Shown piece by piece: positions 23,601-33,646 of a stretch of 64,000 nt of DNA. The notes below the pieces were generated by a model, which ran no database searches, had not been told where the DNA came from, and saw nothing but the letters and a program-made list of their open reading frames with translations. Origin of the DNA: Undaria pinnatifida (Eukaryota > Sar > Phaeophyceae > Laminariales > Alariaceae); contig JABAKD010000017.1 of assembly GCA_012845835.1 (NCBI GenBank), positions 2,851,001 through 2,915,000 on the forward strand, given 5' to 3'. The position numbers and the translations under genes are program-made. How positions within the stretch are numbered: position 1 is the first letter of the stretch; every line of letters starts with the position of its first letter.

Positions 23601-26600
23601 CGTGGAAAAAGCCACCGAAACAATCGGGGCTTCCACCGCAATCCCGCCGAGGTACAGGACGATGCTCGACGTGACACACAAACCACATAATATCTTCCAG
23701 CACGTACTCTGCAATGAAGAGGCTTACACGCCAAACACTAAAAACGGCCCCCATTAAAAAACTGTAATATTGTCTACGTTTTATCCCATGCCGACGTACC
23801 AGGTATCTGGCCCATAGCAGGTATCTGGTGCGCCAACACCTTTAGGATTACAGCCCCAATTCGGGAACCAATCACTTGAAATTAGAGTCAGATGTAGGTT
23901 TCTTCACACTGCAGTACTAAAAGGGGTTAAAAACCCTGTCACTAATGCAGAAATCAAAGCACACAAAAATCCACGTGTTTTGTTGGTTAAAATGCGTGTG
24001 ATGCGATTCCACTGGGGCTACGGAGAAGAAGGCCACGGAAATCATTGGGGCCTCACCGCAATCCCACCAACGTACAAGACGATGCTTGAGTGGACAAACA
24101 AACTACATCATTGCTCAAAACACGCACGGCGCAATGAAGAGATCGAAAACAAAAACAAAAAGATCTTTATTGCCCCCCCTTTTTCTCTACTGTATCCCAC
24201 AGCGAAGGCTACTGAAATCATTGCAGATCTCACCGCAATCCCACCGACGTACAAGACGAGGCTTGACGTTTTTAGGGTCTTGATCAGGCTGTGGCTCGAC
24301 GCCCCCACAAGGCCAAACATGCCGAAGACGTGTTTCAAGATGGGAATCCGTTGGATTACGCTCGCAGCGCATGTAGGAGGAGTTAGCCGCGGGGCCTGTG
24401 GTTGATCGCAGGATTTTTGGTATGGGTGGGTGGCACGGTTGTTGGTATTGGCAAAGTGGGTGGTCGTTGATGATGAGTGCTGGGTGTTGGGAGGGGGGGG
24501 GGGTGTTGGGTGTTGGCGTTGTTTCTGTTGGCGCCCGTGTTGGTGGTGTTGTTTGCTATTACGCAGTGTTGCGGTCGCGTACTGTTTGGCTACTGCTGTA
24601 GGTCAAGGGCTAAAGTAAAGGTGTTGGAAAGGGGGGGGTGTTGGCTATACAGTGTTGCGGTCGCGTACTGTTTGGCTACTGCTGTAGGTCAAAGGCTAAA
24701 TAAAGGTGTTGGGAAGGGGGGGGGGGTGTTGGTCGTGTTGTTTGCTATTATACAGTGTTGCTGTCGCGTACTGTTTGGCTACTGCTGTAGGTCAAAGGCT
24801 AAAGCTGAGACTAGACCTTCCACCTACTCACGGGCACACAGCACGCGGCTTGATTCGTCGTGTCATGGAAAAACGAAATAAAATGAAAAAACACGCACAA
24901 ACAAACCGAAACGCGGAAAAACAAAACCACAAAATCACGCACAACGAAAAACACAATATGTTAATGGACACATTTTCGTGTACTTGCGCGTTGACACTGG
25001 ATTCGTTCCCGGGGAGCACGTAGGTGCTTGCTATCGTATCGGAATCTGATGGTGTCGTATTGAGGGCGTTCGGCTAAAAACCTCCCACAAAAAAGTTAGT
25101 AATCGCGTACGTTGGCGGCTGTTGCTACGCTTCTTGCACAAAAAGAAGCGCGTCGCTCCCTTCTTTGTTTCTCTGGCTCGGTGCACGCCACAAACAAAGG
25201 AGAACTAGAAAGAAACAAAATAATGAACCAATGAGCCAACGAACCATTAGACTAACCATATACTAAAATTCTGAACCATAGCCAAACAAAATACAAACAA
25301 AAAAACACAAAAACGATCATGAACCGAACCCGTCAAATAGAGCAGTTGAATCCTCGTCCCCCAATCAAACAAGTGGCTGGTTCATGCAAAAGTAAATTGA
25401 CACATATCCACCTAATACCTGTAGGAATCCCGACAGACCAACAATTTCGTAGAAAATACTGTAGAGCTATCGGATTAGGCCTTTCGCGAGGAACAGTGAA
25501 AACGCGCGATCGATGTTTTAACACCTCGTAACGCTGAGTATCGTGCACCCGAACGGATAGTGGCAGGTAATAGTGACAGATCCGGGTATGTACCCGCCGG
25601 GTACCGGGGAGTAAACGAGCGGGGTACAGCCCTACAGCAGTGTGCCCGCGTGTTCTCTCTATGTAAAAAAAAGCAGAAGTTCATCCTACGGGGAGTGTGT
25701 TATCTTGTGGAATATACCGTACATGATCGAAGGTCTTTTCAGTTGCTCGTTTGCAACGGAAGCACCTCCATCATTTAGAAGATGCAACAAGGGCGTGTGT
25801 AGTAGCGCATACTCTGGCGACACCCGAGGGGTGTGCCATGACACATAGTCGGGTATGACCACATCAACTAGATACTGTACCCGGGAGTCCAAGAGTGTAT
25901 ACCGACAAAACACGCCCTTGAAGACGCACTGCAAGGCAAAATCTACCGCCCGGGAAATAACCCACGCGCAAGGAGAGGGGGGAACGGTGAGGGCTCCGCC
26001 GAGGATAGCGGCACACCAAATGCCGGGATGATCGACCCAAAACTATGTGGAGGAGAAAAAGAAAGAGAATATTCAGCGATTGGTTTCTGGTTTTGACATG
26101 CATATATTGCTATGTGTTTTGGGGCATACATATCATGTATAGAGCGGGCAAACCTCCGTTCATCATCATTCCTGTACTACTGTAGGACAAAAAAAAAGGT
26201 ACATGTATAAAAAACCCGAAGAGGCACAAACGCGCGAGCTGTTTAATATTTCCTCCTTCCTGACCCAATGGTTGATTTGGGGGTGGATTTCGCTGTTACT
26301 TTGTTAATAATTATATTTTATAGCGTATCGAAAGAGTTTCGATGCTCGTAGTGTACATCAAAATATCCGAAAGGCTTTTCATGGTGTGTGGAACCGAACC
26401 GCGTTCTTCAATTTTCCAAATTACACGGTGCCATGCGGCGCAGTTGTTAGTTTTTCGAAATGCTACGGTGCGGCTCGGTGGGGGGTTTATTCTTCAAGAA
26501 TCATACGGTGTGGTCCAGTGCAGTTTGAAGTTGCAGTGCAGTGCGGCTCGGTTAAAACCGGTCAACACCGCACCACACTGTACTTGCACCGTAGTAAACT

Positions 26601-29251
26601 ACCTGACTTCCTAGACCCCCGTTTTTTTTCACGAATTTTATTCTTGTAAGAGTCGAACGGCGCTCTTCGGTGAGGGTGTGTTCTTCAGAATCTTGCGGTG
26701 CGGTTTGGTGCGGACTGTAAATTGTCATGTTCCTATATACGTTGCGGTTCGGTGCAGTTTTATCAAAGGAGCACCGGTACGGTGCGGTGTACGGTTCCGT
26801 AAACACTCACCGAACCGAACGATATCGTAAGAAAAAACGCACCGTGAAAACCCTAAAACCATGCAGCTTTCGATCCGTGATATCGATCGCGTTTGGCTCT
26901 ACTTCCCTTGGCATCCTCGTATTACGTACGCTGAGATACTGGATCAAACAAAGCGTCGTATGTATTGATTTATCGAAGTCGTGCACTACAGATTTCATTT
27001 TTCGTTCTTCGGCGCCGGAGCATATCGACCTCTAGCCGTGTATTTCCAACAGAACGCGGCATTAAACCTGTTTTAAGAATGCTTATAAAATGGCGACAAA
27101 AAAAGGCGAGATCCATCATATCAAGCGACATGCAACAACGGTGAGAATCTGATTCGTAGCACGGGCCGGTTTGTCCCTCAAGCATGAGCGTAGGGGATGG
27201 ATAAGAACGGTCTCAACAGCTGACGATTGCGTAGAACGTTAGAAATATTTGGACGATGAGTGAGCTGGCGAACGTCATCATAACAACTTCAACCACAATA
27301 GTGATGGCGACAATAAATACAGCAATAACACCAATACCAAGTCTAACATCAACACCAACAACGAGATCGACGTTGACACTACCACAACAAAAATATAACA
27401 GTCACCACCACCACTACCAATTAACACCACCATCACCAAAAACAACATCAACACCCACAACACCAACAACAACGTCAGCAACGGCAAAACCGACACCGAT
27501 ATCAACACCAACACCAACACAACCACCACCACCGTCAACACTGCCGCCAACATATCTTCAAAACCTCACGTAATCAAAAACAGAACTAACCAGATGGATG
27601 CCCGCACAGATGCCGGCGATCGACATGACCCCATGTGGCTGTATGGCGTAGATTATCTTCTTGTCCTTCTCGATCTCCATCAGCTCTGCTTCCGAGGTTT
27701 CCATTACCTGCGTGGCGTTATCACGGTTTTGTAACGCCAAAATCGAGGAAATGTTAGTCAAAGGCGGACTTGCTGGACTGAGACACAACCGTAAATCGGT
27801 GGGGATGCAGACAAGAGATGGGGAGATTTATTGCAATGCCACACAAGCATTGGGTTGAAGAATTCAAGCTGGACCACGTGGATGTAGAGACAGACAAGTA
27901 GGACAAACGTCAAATATCAGCAACGTTAGAGCCCACACTACTACCATGGTAGTATTGTAGAGCTAAGCCTAGAAAGAGGGGAAGGCAGAGGCAGAGAGAG
28001 CGCGGTAGAGCTCCGTTTTTTCCCACGAACCGCTCAGAGCTAAGCATGTTACACGCCAAACTAAAAACGACAAAAAACAATCGCATGAAAGACCGCTTGC
28101 TCTTTGTTGCCCGCCCAACTCCACCTCATCCCCCGGCATTGTAAGGATGCGAGGGTTTATGGTCACACGACTACGGCCATGCATGAATATCGAGTACACC
28201 CTCCCCTCCCCCAACTCCACCTCCCGTTTCCCCGCGAGTTTCCGTCGACAGCATTTCCCCCCTCCCTCCGCCTCACTCCTCAAACTCTCCACATGTGCCG
28301 ACCAATCCACCGTCCCCTCGCCCAACAACGTTTAAATAGACTAAACCAATTCCCGCTTTGACCACCTGCTCAAAACTTTGTATCGCTTGGGCATGCACTT
28401 GAAGAACCTCTCACCCCTACCGACTCAAAATACTAAAAGCTCATTCCCGCCTTGCCATTTATTCAAGACCGTTGAGCTGGGGTACGCACTTGAACTACCC
28501 ACCATAACTCCGCCACCCCTTGGCGCTTTTACAACTGGAAACCCGTTTTGGGGACAATTTTACTTGTAGTTAGCATAGGGAGGGGTTTGGGGGATCTGAA
28601 GAGGTTCACGCCTCCAAACACCGCCCCCGCCATAACGCATCGAAACACTAAGAACCACTCCTCCCCCCTTCCCCTCCTCCCCCCCAAAGGCCTCAAAATA
28701 CTACAAACCCCTTCCTGCTCCGCTAGCTCACCTGCTAAAAATGTGGATTTTGAGCACGCACTTGAGAACTACCCCCATCGCCCCTCCCCCACTCCCCCCC
28801 CCCTAAACGCCACAGAAAAAAACGTGCCCGCCCCTTCACCTTCTCAAAATCTTGTACGAGTTTGAGGACACACTTGAAGAACGCCTCACCCCCGCCATCC
28901 ACCCCTCCTGTTCACATGCCACAACAAAAACGCCTCCGAACAAAAACCAGCTAAAAAGCACAACATCCTTCTCACCTGCTCAAAATCATGGACCTTGAGC
29001 GCGCACTTGAAGAACCACGTCGAAAGCAACTTGGGGAAGCGCTTGGAGGGCAGCAGCACCGACACAGCATAGGGCAGAAAGAGCACGGCCGCGGCCGCTT
29101 TGGAGACGAAGAAAAAGAGAAGTGCCACGGCGGGGAGCCAGAGAAGCGCGTAGAAGTAGCAGGCGCTGAAGAGGGAGACCGCGACGGTGCCGACGAAGCG
29201 CTCGAGGGGGGTCCCCGTGGTGGTCGGGGTGTAGGAAACTATTTTTCCCAT
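17545..29251 (-). CDS. DGAT2-family acyltransferase (diacylglycerol O-acyltransferase 2-like), seven exons
   Basis: Predicted to transfer an acyl group from acyl-CoA to diacylglycerol, the last step of triacylglycerol synthesis, at the ER membrane. Exons (minus): 29251-28976, 27707-27591, 24395-24234, 22655-22524, 22224-22123, 19676-19606, 17644-17545; all introns GT-AG and all joins in phase, 319 residues, near the usual family length. Residues about 15-70 form two membrane segments. PHG lies at 116-118, in QPHG instead of the more usual HPHG; YVGGIAE at 180-186; RKGFIKLAMRTG at 202-213 with YFGN at 221-224; LWGRWGLPVP near 250-259; GKPIGVPKK and YKGRLPDYKDKELF near the C-terminus. The start at 29251 has a good context (ACCATGG); the frame is open upstream to 29416, so an N-terminal extension is possible. 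DGAT2 and monoacylglycerol acyltransferases cannot be told apart by eye. Confidence 0.88.
18431..19230. repeat. Degenerate ~300-bp tandem repeats in DGAT2 intron 6
   Basis: GACAGGCT...AGCAACTCG at 18431 recurs at 18728, with CACGCGCACA, GTAGCG and CTGTCTGT landmarks in the same order. A weaker third copy runs to about 19230. No coding sequence recognised. Confidence 0.6.
19606..19676 (-). CDS. DGAT2-like exon 6
   Basis: Encodes residues 264-286 (VICVTGKPIGVPKK and FPSDEDVD) plus two bases of codon 287. Acceptor CTTCAG, donor GTGAGT, phase 2 at its 3' end. Confidence 0.9.
20044..20187. repeat. 77-bp near-perfect tandem duplication
   Basis: TTGCTCTCCCCCGGTGGCTA starts at 20044 and 20121; the two copies are nearly identical. 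Confidence 0.9.
20440..20547 (-). mobile_element. SINE-like element S1
   Basis: On the minus strand it runs from GCCTGGTCGGTGACAACCCG through GTAGGGATGCGG to CCATGCATGCTAGTGAGTAC and a C-rich tail. Same family as S2-S5. No target duplication seen. Confidence 0.58.
20721..20889. repeat. 85-bp tandem duplication
   Basis: ACTTCCAGAG begins at 20726 and 20811; flanking sequence aligns with moderate divergence. TACCAGGT and ACCTGGTA words are embedded. Confidence 0.75.
21195..21262. repeat. 39-bp tandem duplication
   Basis: GGGTGTGCTTAGTAAGGTGA starts at 21195 and again at 21234. Confidence 0.88.
21765..21828 (-). mobile_element. SINE-like element S2 (partial)
   Basis: On the minus strand it ends GGCTATGCATGAAATGAGTA followed by CACCCTCC, the clearest form of the family's 3' end. 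No target duplication found. Confidence 0.55.
22123..22224 (-). CDS. DGAT2-like exon 5
   Basis: Encodes residues 230-263, including LWGRWGLPVPMPCK. Acceptor GCACAG, donor GTAACC, phase 0 at both ends. Confidence 0.88.
22450..22495 (-). repeat. Extra copy of the DGAT2 exon 4 donor edge
   Basis: On the minus strand CCCTGCTACTCTTTCGACAA and CCACGGTTTGGGAG repeat the last bases of exon 4 about 70 bp further into intron 4. The donor is changed to GATGGA. Confidence 0.82.
22524..22655 (-). CDS. DGAT2-like exon 4 (RKGF motif)
   Basis: Encodes residues 186-229 with the second conserved block, RKGFIKLAMRTG and CYYFGNTTVLE. Acceptor CGGTAG and donor GTGAGG, phase 0. The acceptor lies just after a TACCTGGTATAC palindrome. 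Confidence 0.9.
22791..22878. repeat. 45-bp tandem duplication in DGAT2 intron 3
   Basis: Two units starting at 22791 and 22836 share GGTGATTCAGTTG and AATATCTGTATCCG with few changes. Confidence 0.85.
22890..22932 (-). repeat. Extra copy of the DGAT2 exon 4 acceptor edge
   Basis: On the minus strand CTGTTTATGTCTGCGGAGGA resembles the start of exon 4 and follows TACCAGGTAG, like the real acceptor region near 22656-22675. Confidence 0.7.
22938..23124. repeat. Perfect 52-bp-arm inverted repeat with extra arm copy (DGAT2 intron 3)
   Basis: Arms 23006-23057 and 23060-23111 are perfect reverse complements with a 2-nt centre. A second, slightly diverged left arm lies at about 22938-23003 and also pairs with the extension of the right arm to 23124. 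The structure would form a long hairpin in pre-mRNA. Confidence 0.92.
23621..24095 (-). repeat. Two extra copies of the DGAT2 exon 3 donor edge
   Basis: The exon 3 end (minus strand TTGTACGTCGGTGGGATTGC before the donor) recurs in intron 3 at about 24041-24095 and 23621-23673. The nearer copy keeps a complete GTGAGG donor; the farther one has GTGGAA. Similarity extends 30-40 bp into the intron. Confidence 0.82.
24234..24395 (-). CDS. DGAT2-like exon 3
   Basis: Encodes residues 132-185, ending SLVLYVGGIA, which exon 4 completes to YVGGIAE. Donor GTGAGA is clear. The acceptor (CCACAG at 24396-24401) is the best AG that keeps phase 0; the first dozen residues are less certain than the rest. Confidence 0.8.
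24396..26379. other. DGAT2 intron 2, remaining part
   Basis: No gene recognised. At 24550-24805 a unit with GCGTACTGTTTGGCTACTGC and GTAGGTCAA occurs three times (starts at 24577, 24663 and 24766), separated by G-rich tracts, ahead of exon 3. The rest is unique to the eye. Confidence 0.55.
26380..26830. repeat. Cluster of CGGTGCGGTTCGGTGC-like words in DGAT2 intron 2
   Basis: About ten related words (ACGGTGCGGCTCGGTG, GTGCGGTTTGGTGCGG, TTGCGGTTCGGTGCAG and similar) lie in 450 bp on both strands. Related words also occur near 38910-38970. No protein recognised. Confidence 0.5.
27256..27570. repeat. CAA/ACC low-complexity tract in DGAT2 intron 2
   Basis: Irregular ACCAACACC-type repetition. 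It leaves a 105-codon frame of mostly Thr, Pro and Ser open on the plus strand, which I do not regard as a gene. Confidence 0.75.
27591..27707 (-). CDS. DGAT2-like exon 2 (QPHG motif)
   Basis: Encodes residues 93-131, with YAIQPHGVMSIAGICAG. Acceptor CGCAG, donor GTTAGT, both ends phase 0. The PHG core carries the catalytic-type His of the family. Confidence 0.88.
28128..28210 (+). mobile_element. SINE-like element S3, 5'-truncated, with target site duplication
   Basis: An 83-bp insertion flanked by CCAACTCCACCTC at 28115-28127 and 28211-28223. Eleven of those 13 bases are unambiguous; the two leading Cs merge with the tail. It contains GGATGCGAGGGTTTATGGTC and GGCCATGCATGAA, then GAGTACACC and a C-rich tail. 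Four relatives lie in the window at 20440-20547, 21765-21828, 41056-41155 and 61659-61764. It sits in DGAT2 intron 1. Confidence 0.72.
28361..28960 (-). repeat. Array of diverged copies of the DGAT2 exon 1 donor edge
   Basis: Intron 1 next to exon 1 holds about four diverged copies of the last 40-50 bases of exon 1 plus the donor, at about 28361-28408, 28451-28497, 28727-28770 and 28834-28884 (the real one is 28971-29018). On the minus strand several keep GAG/GCAG followed by GT, for example near 28732 and 28365. Spacing is 90-280 bp. Confidence 0.7.
28523..28600 (+). repeat. Dispersed repeat X, copy 1
   Basis: Contains GGAAACCCGTTTTGGGGACA and ATAGGGAGGGGTTTGGGGG. It recurs in reverse orientation at 58247-58335 and forward at 59938-60020. 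No terminal repeats or coding sequence seen. Confidence 0.7.
28976..29251 (-). CDS. DGAT2-like exon 1
   Basis: Encodes residues 1-92 with the hydrophobic N-terminus, ending KVHDFEQ just before a GTGAGA donor (phase 0). The region before the ATG is an ACC/GCC-rich, Thr/Ala-coding low-complexity tract that I take as 5' UTR. Confidence 0.85.
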
Positions 29252-32200
29252 GGTGCTGGTGGCAGTGGCGGTGATGGTGGTGTCGGTGATGGCGTTGGCG
29301 GTGTTGGTGGGGGTGGCGTTGGGTGGTATATTTACACCGCTTGTTGACGTAGGCCGAAAGAAAATCCCGTTATCACTAGGTCTCCAAAACTTGCTGGGCT
29401 GTACCGCCTGTAGCACAAGGCCAGGCTCCTATTAATAGACAGCAGTCACAACCACTACGAGATGACAATAATGCTTCCTTCCTTCCCCCCACACCCACTT
29501 CACCTCCACCCTGAACAAGCACTAACCACCCCAACCACGATCTCCGGCCCCCCGGCAGGCCGGCGTGGAGTTCCTGGCGCGCGAGAGGGCGAGGGCGGCG
29601 GGGATGACGGGGGAGGAGAGGGACTGATGATGACCAGAATATTTTGCCTGTTTTCACAAAAGAGTTTATAACATTTGATCGATTATAACTGCTGCGCCGT
29701 AACCCAATCACACACGCTCCGGGGACACACTGAATACATAGCTCGGAAACTCTTGCAGCTGCGACCCTCGAAAAGCGGGAAACTGAAAACGCTCGAGGGC
29801 GTTTAGTCGAGATTAGTCTCACTCATTCCGACAAGAGCCGGTCCAATTTCCTCGCTTTCTGGAGCACAAAACAACTTCAAAGAGAAAAAAGTACGATTCA
29901 ACGCCCCTAGACCGACAGTCTCCCGTACGAATCGTCCTTACGCTATAATCGGTCCGTTCGTCGATCGAGCCGTTGACGATTCTAATAATGGGCTATTTGA
30001 TCGATCCACGGGTCGGTCGGTCGGTCTGTTGCACCATTCGATCGATCAGCGGGTTGATCAATCTGTCGGCTGGTGGAGAGGAATATGTCGCTTCGAAAAC
30101 CGAATGCGGTGTAAACCGCTGCATTGTTCAGACGTGGGAGAATAATGGTTGTTGTTCCATGTTCTTGTAGGAACCCATCATTGGTGGCCACGAATGTCAC
30201 TGTTTCGAGGGTCAAGCAGCGAGGAGGTCGGCCCACGTCGGAGTGCAAGGGACGGAATTTGCTACACACTATTAATACCAGGCAATCTCGTCTGTTTGGA
30301 GCGGCAGTTTGGGAAAATAACCCATACTCGCGTTTCCGAGAAAGACCACCCAGAAATAGAAATGGACGATTAAATTGTGTTACTATGCGTGAAAGGATAT
30401 ACCAGGTACGAAGTATACATTACGAGAACATACTCTTCCCGAAGAACATGGTCAGATGCTGAAAAACATGAGGTCGAACGGAGCACTCTCGCGGGAAAAG
30501 GGAAGGAGCTGGCCGTGCGTGAAAGCACGGGGCTTGACTACGGCAAGAAGTGGGCCAACATCAATCCCAAGCGAGTTTTCCCGAACGCATGGAGTGGGCT
30601 TGTCAAAGCGATAGCCTTTTTTGGGGCCATGTACAGCCATAAAACAAATGAGAAGCGGGATATATTGCCATAGCGTGAGCGCGCATAATAGGGTAAGCCC
30701 CCGCTATGATAACGCGCGTGTCGTGCAACTTCTTGCATTTGAGTCCCACGTAACCAGCATCACCCCTTAATCTTTGATTATTTTGCAGCCTGCGGCCCAA
30801 GCCGGTTCGTGTGGGTGATCCTGTGATCGTCAGTTACATTCGTCATTTTTTCCCTCTGACATCCCGAAAGAGTTAAGGGGCGGAGGCGTTTTCACTGTGG
30901 TTTTGTCAGCGCCTATGCGTCTACGGCACGCGGGGGGGGGGGGGGTCGAAGAGGACTACTTGGATCTTCAACAAGTCGTCGATATGTTGTGACGGGCTCA
31001 TCTGCTTTTTACGCTACAGGACCTCCGTGTTGTCTTTTCTATTGGTTTATAAACCCCGCTGCCAGTTTTTCAACAAAAAGAAATACAAGCTAAACTAGGA
31101 TTTCTTGCTGTGCAACACATACAACCCGCTCTTCCTTTTGTCGGGGCTTAAGAAGGGGTAAATGATGATTGCAGCATCGGCCATTCGAAACAATGCGGGT
31201 CGCGGAGCTATCCTATTGGATGATAAGTTTTGTCCGAACTGCAATAATGCAAGAGGTTGCACCGCATGGTTCTACTCGTATTGCTGTGCACTCACGGAGA
31301 TGGTGGTTTTTATCGCACATATCACTTCGTTGGTTTTGGTCGCTACAAGGTACCTGGTATATGATATCCGGGGCCCACAAGGATCAATATGAGGTTCAAT
31401 TCCGCTACTTTAATACTGGCGTGACCGAAAACGAAAACATGGCATGCTCGGCCCAATTCAAGAAAATTGTGAGGATCAAAAAGTCATTTATTTCGAAATT
31501 TCACATAAAAATCTTCAAGGCCGCAAAGTGAATGGTTGTCCTCGTTGGACGTTCCAAATATTTCGGTCGTTTTTCGTGGAGTTACTGGGGAAGGTTAGGA
31601 GCCAACAAAACGGCCGAACCTTCATTTACTGGCTCTATTGACAGTTACTGAGTGTTGTACGTTGCCCTCACACAACTTTCAGTAAAAAAACACCTCTGGT
31701 GTTGGACCGAGGATTTTGTCGAAAGTTTTTTTTGCAAGCCGCAGGTGATACGCCGATCGGCCAAGCTACTGGGTGGGTGCATACTGCCTCATGGAGGATG
31801 TAGGTCGGTGACACTCCCCCTGAGCACTACGGTAGTTCCAGAGTCAATCAACAGGAGGACTGCACACAGACGGTCATCCTTTAGTCGTGATCATTCTGCG
31901 CACAGAGAGTTCACAACAATGAAATAAACCGTTTTTTCACCGAACGACATGCAGCAAAACTATATTATTGCAGTATGCGTATCGAATCTTCACATTCTAC
32001 TTTTGAGACATACAAGTTCCGTCGTCGGAGTACGAGAAAGAGAAAACCGAAGGCATCGCAGTCGAATCGAGGGAAGCCGAATTTCACGTCAAAAGCAAAC
32101 ACATTAGGTACATATGATACACATAACATGCGTTACGTGCTTGGTTAAACATGCACTTAGCACTAGCCCTGTAAAGGCTTGCTCTGGGAACTTGCAGTGG

Positions 32201-33066
32201 CAAGCTGTGAAGCGCTTCAAAACGTGCCCCAACTTTCCTTACAGCAGTATATGTACTTCTCGTCATAAAAAAACAGCTCTTGAGTCCTTACAAAACAAAA
32301 GACTATGTGGCATTTTTTCCCGTCCAACCGTAATATTTGGGTTTATCAAGATTTTAAAGCGCACATCTGCTAGCAGTGGACCAGCATTATAAAGAGGCAC
32401 GCGTGCATTGGTGTGAATGATCCGTGTCGCGTGTTTTCACTGCGTTTGCAACCGCCGCGTATCCCCTTGCCGCTCTATTCCTATCCTCGTCAAGCCATTC
32501 CCGTAAGGTCACACGTCCAGTCCTCGACCCATCGAACACTAGCCCGCCGTCAACGGTTGAAGATGCAGATGTATGCATTTTACGCATAACAAGTACATAC
32601 ATACCAATATGTTTCATACCATAGCCTACATTTGCATTTGAACTCAAGTGCCGATAACTTGTGTTGCTAGACTTTTTTTTCTTGTATGCGGGTTTTTACA
32701 CTGAGTCCGCGATACGTGGGCACTACTGCCGAAAATCACAAAATCACGGTTGTTTTGCATATCGACCTTGCATTTGTCCACGAAGGGAAGGCCAAACGAA
32801 TATTTTGCCTCACGTTCGAACCTTGCGGGGGTGCCTGTCATCCCGTTCTCGAAAACTGGTTTTGGGCAGGATTGGCATGTTCCTTCCGGACACAAAACGC
32901 AAAAAAAAAAAAACTACCCAACTCTCCATTTTTGAGCTGGTTCTGAGCGTCGCGTAAAACCAAATCTTGTACACCCGCGAAGCCTCAAAACACTTGAAAA
33001 TACCGTAGCTTGTCAATAAGAAGCGGAAAAAGGATTGATCTTGACCCAGACCCCAAATTCTCCGTC
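29252..33066. other. Intergenic DNA between the two divergent genes, left part
   Basis: No gene recognised. Scattered TACCAGGT / ACCTGGTA words at 30400 and 31352. A short G homopolymer lies near 30931. Promoter elements of the minus-strand DGAT2-like gene should lie just beyond 29251, but I cannot identify them. Confidence 0.5.
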
Positions 33067-33172
33067 GGGCTCGAGGTCGGCAGGGGCGTGCGCGCGGCTC
33101 CGCAGCGTGTTCTAGAGGCGTTTTTCCAAAAATATTCTGGCCGCCGACAGGTCGACGTTGACCTATCAGATC
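33067..33172. repeat. Dispersed repeat Y, copy 1
   Basis: Shares GGCTCGAGGTCGGCA, CGCGGCTCCGC and TTTTTCCA...AATA.T..GGCCG with 61011-61110. No coding sequence seen. Confidence 0.65.
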
Positions 33173-33646
33173 AACGTTCTGCAGGAAAGGTTATAGGCGG
33201 CTGACCAGCTTTTCGGTCGAGTCTGATATGGGATCTACCTATGTAGATGTGGAGGCGACATCTGTTTATCAGGACTCCATTTTGGTAAACAAGAGTCCCG
33301 AGTAAGGAATGAACTCCTTCGAAAACCAGCAAATGTAAACGACTGTTTTTATTGCAACTTTGTTTTCGTATTTTATAAATACATCTTCAAAAGTGTTAGG
33401 TTGGAGGTTAAGGTTACAGTTAAGGTTAGCCAGGGTTGTGATGCACGACAAAACTGGTTACAAAAAATGACTCTTTTCTATGTACTTGCTTTTAGATATG
33501 GAAGTTATTTCTGAAACAGAACTCCGGAGTGCCGTATACCGGTTCCCGACACCACTAGGAGGTATCTATTGTGTCTCCTTGCACCATTCGGTAGGTAACG
33601 AAGACACCAGGGCAAGGCAACAACAATACCAAACACGTGCGAGTGA

